64,000 nt of DNA from Thauera sp. UBA6194 (lineage in GTDB: Bacteria; Pseudomonadota; Gammaproteobacteria; Burkholderiales; Rhodocyclaceae). Within the stretch, counting starts at the first letter, position 1. Each line of letters starts with the position of its first letter. Where the stretch lies: assembly GCA_002422685.1 (NCBI GenBank), contig DITC01000037.1, positions 6,636 through 70,635 on the forward strand, in the 5' to 3' direction. The notes beneath the pieces are model-generated. The model saw only the letters and a program-made list of their open reading frames with translations, was not told where the DNA came from and did not search any database. Position numbers and translations under genes: made by a program. Positions 56,740 through 64,000 of the stretch are shown in pieces.

Positions 56740-58136
56740 CGCGAGCTCACCTCCGGCAAGCGCCGCACGGCCGCCACGAAGACCTCGGCGCGATGCGCGT
56801 AATTGCGGAACATGTCGAGACTGGCGCAGGCCGGCGACAGCAGCACTGCGTCACCCGTTTGAGCGAGCGCGTTGGCGCGCAGCACCGCGGCGTCGAGGTC
56901 GACAGCATGTTCGATTGCCACGCTGCAGCCGGCGACCGCCGCTTCGATGCGCCCGGCGTCACGACCGATCAGCACCACGGCGCGTGCCTTGCTGGCGAAC
57001 ACCGCGGCCAGCGGGCTGAAATCCTGGCCCTTGCCGTCGCCGCCGGCGATCAGCACCACCGGGCAATCCATGCCGGCGAGCGCAGCCACCGTGGCACCGA
57101 CGTTGGTGCCCTTGGAGTCGTCGTAGAAACACACGCCGTCGGCGCGCTCGGCGACGAGCTCGACCCGGTGCGGCAGGCCGCGGAAGGCGAGCAGGCCGTT
57201 GATCAGGCGCTGCGGGGCGATGTCGAGGCCGCCTTCGCACAGGGCGAGCGCCGCGAGCGCGTTGGCGGCGTTGTGACGGCCGGCGAGCGGCAGGTCGGCG
57301 AGCGCGAGCAGGCGTTCGCTGCCGCGCATCAGCCAGGTCCGGCCATCGACGTCGGCGAGCCCGTAGTCGCGCTCGGTCGTGGGCGCCGACGCGCCGAAGC
57401 GGATCACCCGGCGACCGGGCCGCGCCATTGCGTCTACACGCGCGTCGTCGCGGTTGAGCACCTGCACGCCCTCGCCCTGGAAGATCTCCGCCTTGGTCGC
57501 CGCGTAGGCGTCGAGGTCGGCGTAGCGGTCGAGGTGATCGTCGGTGACGTTGAGCACGGTCGCCCCCTCAGGGTCCAGCGCGTGCATGGTCTCGATCTGG
57601 AAGCTCGACAGCTCGAGCACCCAGCACGCCGGCAGCGCGGCGCCGATCTCGAGGCGCTCCATCAGCACGTCGAGCGCAGCGGGGCTGATGTTTCCGGCTG
57701 CGACTGCATCGATGCCCGCCGACTGCGCCAGCGCCGCGGTGAGCGCGGTTGTGGTGGTCTTGCCATTGGTGCCGGTGATGGCGAGGATGCGCGTCTGCGC
57801 GCGCACGCCCAGTTCATCGAGCGCCTGCGCGAGCAGGCTCATCTCGCCGGTGATCGGCAGGCCGCGTCGGCGCGCCTCGGCGGCGACGCCCACGCGCGGA
57901 TCGAGCCCGGGGCTCAGCGCCACCCGCTCGATACCGTCGAGCACCTCGGCACCGAACTCGCCGCTCACGACCTCGGCCAAGGGCGCGTCCGCGCGCAGCG
58001 CATCCAGCCCGGGCGGGGTGGCGCGGCTGTCAGCCACGCGCACGCGCGCCCCGCGCAGCGCGCACCAGCGCGCCATCGCGAGGCCGGACTCACCGAGCCC
58101 GAGGACGAGAACGTGTTTGCCCGTAAGTTCGCTCAT
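56736..58136 (-). CDS. murD: UDP-N-acetylmuramoyl-L-alanine--D-glutamate ligase
   Basis: This 466-residue Mur ligase has a Rossmann-like N-terminal domain (HVLVLGLGESGLAMARWCA), the ATP loop AITGTNGKTTTTAL and the C-terminal substrate domain. It adds D-Glu to UDP-MurNAc-L-Ala. ATGA overlaps with mraY and ftsW. Confidence 0.96.
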   Translation of the reverse strand: MSELTGKHVLVLGLGESGLAMARWCALRGARVRVADSRATPPGLDALRADAPLAEVVSGEFGAEVLDGIERVALSPGLDPRVGVAAEARRRGLPITGEMSLLAQALDELGVRAQTRILAITGTNGKTTTTALTAALAQSAGIDAVAAGNISPAALDVLMERLEIGAALPACWVLELSSFQIETMHALDPEGATVLNVTDDHLDRYADLDAYAATKAEIFQGEGVQVLNRDDARVDAMARPGRRVIRFGASAPTTERDYGLADVDGRTWLMRGSERLLALADLPLAGRHNAANALAALALCEGGLDIAPQRLINGLLAFRGLPHRVELVAERADGVCFYDDSKGTNVGATVAALAGMDCPVVLIAGGDGKGQDFSPLAAVFASKARAVVLIGRDAGRIEAAVAGCSVAIEHAVDLDAAVLRANALAQTGDAVLLSPACASLDMFRNYAHRAEVFVAAVRRLPEVSSR

Positions 58137-59221
58137 CGCAGTTTCAGCGTCGACAGCCCGAACAGCACCAGCATGATGGTGATGATCCAGAAGCGGACCA
58201 CGACCTGGGTTTCCTTCCAGCCGCTCAGCTCGTAGTGGTGATGCAACGGCGCCATGCGGAAGATGCGCTTGCCGCCGGTGGCCTTGAAGTAGAGCACCTG
58301 CAGCATCACCGACAGGGTCTCGGCCACGAACAGACCGCCCATGATGAAGAGCACGATCTCCTGACGCACGATGACGGCGATGGTGCCGAGCGCGGCGCCG
58401 AGTGCGAGCGCGCCGACGTCACCCATGAAGACTTCCGCCGGGTAGGCGTTGAACCACAGGAAGCCCAGGCCCGCTCCGCAGATCGCGCCGCAGAACACCG
58501 CGAGCTCGCCCGCCCCCGCCACATAGGGCACGCCGAGGTAATTCGAGAAGCCGACGTGGCCGGCGACATAGGCGAAGATCGCCAGCGCCCCCGCCACCAT
58601 CACCGTCGGCATGATCGCCAGGCCGTCGAGGCCGTCGGTCAGGTTGACCGCGTGGCTGGTGCCGTTGATCACGAAATAGGTCAGCGCGATGAAGCCGAAG
58701 ATGCCCAGCGGATAGGTGACCGCCTTGAAGAAGGGCACGATCAGCTCGGTCTCGGCCGGCGTGCTCGCGGTGAGGCCCAGATAGATCGCCGCAGCGAGCG
58801 CGATCGCCGAGGTCCACAGGTATTTCCACCGGCTCGCCAGCCCCTTCGGGTCGCGATGCACCACCTTGCGCCAGTCATCCACCCAACCCACGGCGCCAAA
58901 GCCCAGCGTCACGAACAGCGTCACCCACACGTAGTCGTTCCTCAGGTCGCCCCACAGCAGGATGGTGATGCCGATCGAGATCAGGATCAGCGCGCCGCCC
59001 ATGGTCGGTGTGCCGGCCTTGGTGAGGTGCGACTTGGGGCCGTCGTCGCGCACGGCCTGGCCGATCTTCTTCGCAGCCAGCCAACGGATGACGCCGGGGC
59101 CGGCGATCAGCGAGATCGCCAGCGCAGTCAGGGCGGCCAGCACCGTCCGCAGCGTGATGTAGCCGAAGACGTTGAAGCCACGAATGTCCTGACTGAGCCA
59201 GAGAGCAAGTTCCAACAACAT
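58133..59221 (-). CDS. mraY: Phospho-MurNAc-pentapeptide translocase
   Basis: MraY makes lipid I on undecaprenyl phosphate. The 362-residue protein has ten helices, the NLTDGLDGLAIMPT active-site segment and the HHHYELSGWKE motif. The ATG at 59221 starts MLLELALWLSQDIRGFNVFG and lies 1 bp past the murF stop. Confidence 0.97.
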   Translation of the reverse strand: MLLELALWLSQDIRGFNVFGYITLRTVLAALTALAISLIAGPGVIRWLAAKKIGQAVRDDGPKSHLTKAGTPTMGGALILISIGITILLWGDLRNDYVWVTLFVTLGFGAVGWVDDWRKVVHRDPKGLASRWKYLWTSAIALAAAIYLGLTASTPAETELIVPFFKAVTYPLGIFGFIALTYFVINGTSHAVNLTDGLDGLAIMPTVMVAGALAIFAYVAGHVGFSNYLGVPYVAGAGELAVFCGAICGAGLGFLWFNAYPAEVFMGDVGALALGAALGTIAVIVRQEIVLFIMGGLFVAETLSVMLQVLYFKATGGKRIFRMAPLHHHYELSGWKETQVVVRFWIITIMLVLFGLSTLKLR

Positions 59222-59222
59222 T

Positions 59223-60641
59223 TCAGATGCCGCCCTTATTCGAAGGGGCGGGATTGTGCATCGCAGCAAGCATATTGGCCACCCTTTCCATGCGCATGAA
59301 GCGCGAGCCCTTCACGAGCACCACCGAGTCCGCGTCCAGGCGCGGCGCGAGCGCCTTGACGAGCGCCTCGGGCGAGGCGAAATGGCGGCCGCCCTCGCCG
59401 AAGTTGCGCGCAGCCACGGCGCTCATCTCGCCCAGGGCGAACAGGCCATCCACACCCTTGCTCTTCGCGTATCCACCGATCTCGTCGTGCACCTGCGCGC
59501 TGCTCTCGCCGACTTCGCCCATGTCGCCCAGCACGAGCCAGGTGTGGCCCGGCATGGCGGCGAGCACGTCGATACCGGCACGCACCGAGTCCGGGTTGGC
59601 GTTGTAGCTGTCGTCCAGGATGAGCGCGCCCCCGGGGCCTTCGCGGCGCTGCAGCCGAGCGCGCGTACCGGCAAAACCGGCCAGGCCTTCGGCGACCGCC
59701 GCGAGCGAGACCCCTGCCGCGAGGCAGGCTGCCGACGCGGCGACGGCGTTGCGAGCGTTGTGCAGACCCGGCACCTGCAAGGCAAACTCCACCGCCCCTT
59801 GCGGGGTGGAGAGCGCGAGCCGCGAGCCGAGGCCGCGCAGCGTACACCGGCCACTGACGTCCGCCGCGTGCTCGATACCGAATGTCACAAACGGGCGCTC
59901 GGCGTTGATGTCCTGCCAGTAGGCCGCGTGCGCATCGTCGGCGTTGATGACCGCGACGCCCGCGCCACCCAGGCCACCGTAGATCGCCCCTTTCTCCTGC
60001 GCGACCTCTTCAACGGTGCCGAGCCCCTGCAGGTGAGCGCGCTGGGCGTTGTTGACCAGCGCCACGGTGGGCTGAGCGAGCGCGCTGAGATAGGCGATCT
60101 CGCCGGGGTGGTTCATGCCCAGTTCGATCACCGCGGCGCGGTGGAAATCGCGCAGCTCGAGCAGGGTCAGCGGCAAACCGATGTCGTTGTTGAGATTGCC
60201 CTGCGTGGCGAGCACGCACTCGTCCCCGAAACCCTCGCTGCGGGCCTGCGCACGCAGGATCGCAGCGCACATGTCCTTCACCGTGGTCTTGCCGTTGCTG
60301 CCGGTGACCCCGATCAGCGGCAGCGCGAAGCGGGTGCGCCACGCCCCCGCCAGCGTGCCGAGCGCGCGCCGGGTATCGTCCACCACGAGCAGCGGCAGGC
60401 CGGGCTCCGCATCCGGGTGCGCCTGCATCCAGCCAAGGTCGACCATGGCCGCAGCCGCACCCGCGCGCGCCGCGTCGGCGACGAAGTCGTGGCCGTCGAA
60501 GTGCTCGCCGCGCAGCGCGACGAACAGCTGTCCCGGCACCAGCGCCCGGGTATCGGTGCCCACACACTCGAAACGCGCCATCCCCACCGGGTGCGCATCA
60601 TGCGCAGCAAGTGCGCGCACGGCATCTTGCAGCGTCATCAT
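59223..60641 (-). CDS. murF: UDP-MurNAc-tripeptide--D-Ala-D-Ala ligase
   Basis: The 472-residue Mur ligase has the ATP loop GVTGSNGKTTVKDM and adds the Ddl product to the tripeptide. It starts with two ATG codons that overlap the murE stop; either may be used. Normal length. Confidence 0.96.
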   Translation of the reverse strand: MMTLQDAVRALAAHDAHPVGMARFECVGTDTRALVPGQLFVALRGEHFDGHDFVADAARAGAAAAMVDLGWMQAHPDAEPGLPLLVVDDTRRALGTLAGAWRTRFALPLIGVTGSNGKTTVKDMCAAILRAQARSEGFGDECVLATQGNLNNDIGLPLTLLELRDFHRAAVIELGMNHPGEIAYLSALAQPTVALVNNAQRAHLQGLGTVEEVAQEKGAIYGGLGGAGVAVINADDAHAAYWQDINAERPFVTFGIEHAADVSGRCTLRGLGSRLALSTPQGAVEFALQVPGLHNARNAVAASAACLAAGVSLAAVAEGLAGFAGTRARLQRREGPGGALILDDSYNANPDSVRAGIDVLAAMPGHTWLVLGDMGEVGESSAQVHDEIGGYAKSKGVDGLFALGEMSAVAARNFGEGGRHFASPEALVKALAPRLDADSVVLVKGSRFMRMERVANMLAAMHNPAPSNKGGI

Positions 60642-62143
60642 CGGCCTGCCCCCTTCGCATGCCAGCTCCTCAAGGCCTTGCGGGCCTGCTCGATATCCGA
60701 AAACGGCAGCCGCTCGCCACGCACTTCCTGATAAGGCTCATGGCCCTTGCCGGCAATCAGCACCACATCGTCCGCACCGGCCTCGACAATGGCGCGCTCG
60801 ATCGCCTGCGCCCGCTCCACCACCTGCTCGGAGCCGGCGCCCGCGCCGGCGGCAATGGCCTCGATGATGCGCAGCGGCTCCTCCGAGCGCGGGTTGTCGC
60901 TGGTGACGACAACGCGATCTGCGAGCGCACGGGCGATCTCGCCCATCAGCGGACGCTTGCCCGGGTCGCGATCGCCACCGCAACCGAACACGCATACGAG
61001 CCGGCCACGGCGAGTGTGCACGGTGCCGCGCAAGGCCTCGAGCACCTTGGCGAGCGCATCGGGCGAGTGCGCGTAATCGACCACGACCAGCGGCTCGCAC
61101 ACGCCACCGACGAGCTGCATGCGGCCTTCGGGCGGCACCAGGCGCGACAGCACCGGCACCAGGTCGTCGAACGCGACCCCGCGCGCCAGCAGCGCGCCAG
61201 CCACGGCGACCACATTCGAGACGTTGAACGGCGCCACCATGCGCACATTGACGTCGGCCTCGCGCCCCTCCCACACGAGCGTGAAGCGCAAGCCCGCCGG
61301 CGCGGCCTGCAGGCGGTCGGCCAGCAGCACCTGCGCGCCCGGCACGGCGGCAAGATTGGCGCTGTACAGCGTGCACGCGATGACCCTGCGCCCTTCGGCC
61401 ACCAAGCGCCGCGCGAGCACGAGCCCGAACGCGTCATCGATGTTGATCACGCTCGCCTTGAGCTCGGGACGACTGAACAGCCGGCTCTTGGCCTCTGCGT
61501 AGCCCTCCATCGTGCCGTGGTAGTCGAGGTGGTCGCGGCTGAGGTTGGTGAAGATCGCGACGTCGAACTGCGCGCCATTGACCCGCCCCTGATCCAGCCC
61601 GATCGACGACACCTCCATCGCCGCGGCGCCGGCGCCGGCGCTGCGAAAGCGCGCGAACCAGCGCTGCAGCTCGAGCGCATCGGGGGTGGTGTTCAGCCCT
61701 TCCTCGAGCTCGTCCGGAAAACCGCAGCCGAGCGTGCCGACGATGCCGCAACGCTCGCCCAGCTCGCCGCAAGCGCGCGCGAGCATCTGCGTCACCGTGG
61801 TCTTGCCGTTGGTGCCGGTGACGCCGACGAGCCACAGTGAGGACGAAGGGTGGCCGTGAATCTCGTGTGCGAGGTAGCCGGCCAGCTCGCGCAGCGCGGG
61901 CACGCCGAAAGCCGGGACATCGAAGCTGCCCGCGGTGTAGGCATCCGAGCTCTCCCAGAGCAGCGCCGCGGCGCCACGCGCGGCAGCATCGGCGAGATAG
62001 CGCCGGCCATCGGTACGCACACCCGGCCAGGCCGCGAACACGCAACCCGGCGCAACCCGGCGCGAGTCGGCGGTGATGTCCTCGATCGCGGCACCGGCTG
62101 CACGCAGGCGCTCGAGCAGGGCAAGGGCTGTTTCGGTGCTCAC
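60638..62143 (-). CDS. murE: UDP-MurNAc-L-Ala-D-Glu--meso-diaminopimelate ligase
   Basis: The 501-residue ligase has the ATP loop GVTGTNGKTTVTQM and the substrate motif DNPR (in VTSDNPRSEEP), which marks meso-diaminopimelate rather than lysine specificity. It fits Gram-negative peptidoglycan. ATGA overlap with ftsI. Confidence 0.97.
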   Translation of the reverse strand: MSTETALALLERLRAAGAAIEDITADSRRVAPGCVFAAWPGVRTDGRRYLADAAARGAAALLWESSDAYTAGSFDVPAFGVPALRELAGYLAHEIHGHPSSSLWLVGVTGTNGKTTVTQMLARACGELGERCGIVGTLGCGFPDELEEGLNTTPDALELQRWFARFRSAGAGAAAMEVSSIGLDQGRVNGAQFDVAIFTNLSRDHLDYHGTMEGYAEAKSRLFSRPELKASVINIDDAFGLVLARRLVAEGRRVIACTLYSANLAAVPGAQVLLADRLQAAPAGLRFTLVWEGREADVNVRMVAPFNVSNVVAVAGALLARGVAFDDLVPVLSRLVPPEGRMQLVGGVCEPLVVVDYAHSPDALAKVLEALRGTVHTRRGRLVCVFGCGGDRDPGKRPLMGEIARALADRVVVTSDNPRSEEPLRIIEAIAAGAGAGSEQVVERAQAIERAIVEAGADDVVLIAGKGHEPYQEVRGERLPFSDIEQARKALRSWHAKGAGR

Positions 62144-63906
62144 ATGCGCTCCCGTCCGGCGGCGTCCACAAGCGGCTCGTCGGTGACACGGCGGGCCAGA
62201 TGCAAGGGGGTCAGCGGCACGTCGGGTGCCGCGCCGAGCGTGCGCAGCGTGCCCTCGACGATACGCGAGAACACGGGCGCGGCCACCGTCCCACCGTAGT
62301 GCTGCCCGGCCGAGGGCTCATCCACCATCACCGCCACGACGATGCGCGGATTGGTCGCCGGCGCGAACCCGACAAAGGAGGCCACGTACTTGCGCGCATA
62401 GCGCCCGTTCTCGAGCTTGTAGGCGGTGCCGGTCTTGCCGGCGACCGTGTAGCCCGCCACCTGAGCCTGCGGCGCGGTGCCTTCGGACCCCGCCGCGGCG
62501 GCAAGCATGGTGCGCATCTTGCGCGCGGTATCGGCCGAGAACACGCGCCTGCCCGAAGAGGGCAGCCCCGCCACCCGGGTCAGCGACAGCGGCACGAGCT
62601 CGCCGTCGCGCGCGAACACCATGTAGGCGCGCGCCATCTGGATCAGGCTGACCGAGATGCCGTGCCCGTAGGACATGGTGGCCTGCTCGATCGGCCGCCA
62701 GCTCTTCGCCGGGCGCACGCGCCCCGAGGTTTCGCCCGGGAAGCCGAGATTGAGCTGAGTACCGAAGCCGAGCTGGTCGAACAGGTGCCACATCTCGTCG
62801 GGGCTGAAGTGCTGCGCCATCTTCACCGTGCCGATGTTCGACGACTTCTGCACCACCTCGGACACCGTCATCACGCCATGGCGCTTGGTGTCCGAGATCG
62901 TCGCCGTGCCGATGGTCATGCGCCCGTTGCCGGTATCGATCGCGCTGTCGACGCGCACCTTGCCGCGATCGAGCGCAAGCGCCGCGATGAAGGGCTTCAT
63001 CACCGAGCCGGGCTCGAAGGCATCGGTAAACGCCCTGTTGCGCAGCTGCGCACCGGTCAGCCGGGCGCGATTATTGGGGTTGAAGGTGGGCGCGTTGACG
63101 AGCGCCAGCACCTCGCCGGTGCGCGTATCGAGCACCACGGCCGAGGCCGCCTTGGCCTTGTGCTGCTGCATCGCGTCACGCAGCGCGGACCACGCCAGAT
63201 ACTGGATCTTGCCGTCGATCGAGAGCGCGACATCGTCTCCTTCACGCGGCGGGCGGATCGCCTCGACGTCCTCCACGATGCGGCCACGCCGGTCCTTGAT
63301 CACGCGCCGCGCCCCGGCCTGACCGGCCAGACGCTGCTCGAACGCGAGCTCGATGCCCTCCTGGCCCTTGTCCTCGATGTCGGTGAAGCCGAGCAGGTGC
63401 GCGGTGACCTCACCGCCCGGGTAATAGCGACGGTATTCCTTTTCCTGGTGGATGCCCGGCAAATTCAGGGCGGCAATGCGCTCGGCGAGCTCGGGCGGCA
63501 CCTGGCGCTTGAGATAGACGAAGTCGCGCCCCGACGCGAGCCGCGCGTTGAGCGCGTTGACGTCCATCTCGAGCATGCGGGCGAGTTCGCGGGCCTGTGC
63601 CGGATCCAGGCGCGCATCGGAGGGCAGCGCCCACACCGCACGCACCGGCGTGCTCACCGCGAGGATGTCGCCATGGCGATCGGTGATGCGTCCGCGGGTG
63701 GCGGGCACCTCGAGCGTACGTGCATAGCGCGACTCGCCCTTTGCCTGCAGGAAGTCGTGATTGATGCCCTGCAGCCAGAGCGCGCGTCCGGTCAGTGCGA
63801 GCGAACCCGCCATGATCAGGAGCATGACCACGCGCGCGCGCCACGCGGGCAGATCGCGCTTGAGCAAGGGGTTGTGATTGAAGGTGACCGAGCGCTGTTT
63901 CATCAT
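62140..63906 (-). CDS. ftsI: FtsI (PBP3) septal transpeptidase
   Basis: The 588-residue class B penicillin-binding protein has one N-terminal helix (VVMLLIMAGSLALTGRALWL), a dimerisation domain, and the transpeptidase motifs SVMK (in EPGSVMKPFIAAL), SSN (in KSSNIGTVK) and KTG (in VAGKTGTAYKL). It cross-links septal wall made by FtsW. Its ATG overlaps the ftsL stop (ATGA); the next codon is also ATG. Confidence 0.97.
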   Translation of the reverse strand: MMKQRSVTFNHNPLLKRDLPAWRARVVMLLIMAGSLALTGRALWLQGINHDFLQAKGESRYARTLEVPATRGRITDRHGDILAVSTPVRAVWALPSDARLDPAQARELARMLEMDVNALNARLASGRDFVYLKRQVPPELAERIAALNLPGIHQEKEYRRYYPGGEVTAHLLGFTDIEDKGQEGIELAFEQRLAGQAGARRVIKDRRGRIVEDVEAIRPPREGDDVALSIDGKIQYLAWSALRDAMQQHKAKAASAVVLDTRTGEVLALVNAPTFNPNNRARLTGAQLRNRAFTDAFEPGSVMKPFIAALALDRGKVRVDSAIDTGNGRMTIGTATISDTKRHGVMTVSEVVQKSSNIGTVKMAQHFSPDEMWHLFDQLGFGTQLNLGFPGETSGRVRPAKSWRPIEQATMSYGHGISVSLIQMARAYMVFARDGELVPLSLTRVAGLPSSGRRVFSADTARKMRTMLAAAAGSEGTAPQAQVAGYTVAGKTGTAYKLENGRYARKYVASFVGFAPATNPRIVVAVMVDEPSAGQHYGGTVAAPVFSRIVEGTLRTLGAAPDVPLTPLHLARRVTDEPLVDAAGRERM

Positions 63907-64000
63907 GACTGCGGCTCCACGACCAGCACCTGCCCCGACGGCGGCAAGCGCATGCCGAGCTTTTCGCGTGCCAGCTTTTCCACACGCCCATGCGTGGCCC
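63903..64000 (-). CDS. ftsL: FtsL divisome protein, C-terminal fragment (cut by window edge)
   Basis: The last 31 codons before the ftsI start read as a typical FtsL C-terminus (VEKLAREKLGMRLPPSGQVL, then VVEPQS). The TGA overlaps the ftsI ATG. The rest of ftsL, and presumably mraZ and rsmH, lie beyond the window. Assignment is from position and the LAREKLGM motif. Confidence 0.8.
   Translation of the reverse strand, partial: ATHGRVEKLAREKLGMRLPPSGQVLVVEPQS

Overview
The window comes from a GC-rich betaproteobacterium, most probably of the Rhodocyclales (Thauera/Azoarcus group). This is inferred from gene order, protein sequences and base composition, not from a database match. Nearly all of it (about 7.5-64 kb) is conserved housekeeping chromosome. 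The first 7.4 kb is the end of an integrated element.

Accessory end (1-7438). This looks like the right end of an integrative and conjugative element (ICE). It holds the C-terminus of a TraI-type relaxase, a small XRE regulator, a stand-alone LysR-type ligand-binding domain and an IHF-beta-like protein. It ends at what looks like the 3' end of a tRNA followed by a terminator. Nested inside is a complete 4,872-bp transposon (1134-6005) with identical 26-bp terminal inverted repeats, a 5-bp target duplication (AGTGC), and tnsA-, tniA/tnsB-, tniB/tnsC- and tniQ-like genes. It has no cargo, and tniQ carries an in-frame amber stop. Removing the transposon and one target copy restores a longer reading frame for the LysR-like gene, so the insertion probably split that gene's 5' end.

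Core region 1 (7.5-23.4 kb, minus strand). Transcription runs ndk, rlmN, pilF, rodZ, ispG, hisS, yfgM-like, bamB, der, then hfq, hflX, hflK, hflC, a DUF2065 gene, hisZ, purA. It covers tRNA charging, isoprenoid synthesis, ribosome assembly, outer-membrane assembly, RNA regulation and membrane protease control. A pair of inverted REP-like elements lies after purA.

Core region 2 (23.4-29.5 kb). A C4-dicarboxylate TRAP transporter operon (dctPQM, minus) is divergent from a two-component system (dctS-dctR, plus) that probably controls it. A terminator-like hairpin between dctP and dctQ is suited to making more binding protein than membrane subunits.

Core region 3 (29.5-47.5 kb). tilS, accA, a BI-1 family protein and a ribosome hibernation factor are on the minus strand. 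nhaR, tRNA-Leu(CAA), queA-tgt and yajC-secD-secF follow. Then come a 200-bp fold-back repeat, a DUF2322 gene, purB, apaG, argJ, secA, dciA and a small membrane protein.

Core region 4 (47.5-64 kb, minus strand). This is the division and cell-wall (dcw) cluster: ftsL (partial), ftsI, murE, murF, mraY, murD, ftsW, murG, murC, ddl, ftsQ, ftsA, ftsZ, lpxC. Most junctions overlap by 4 bp (ATGA).
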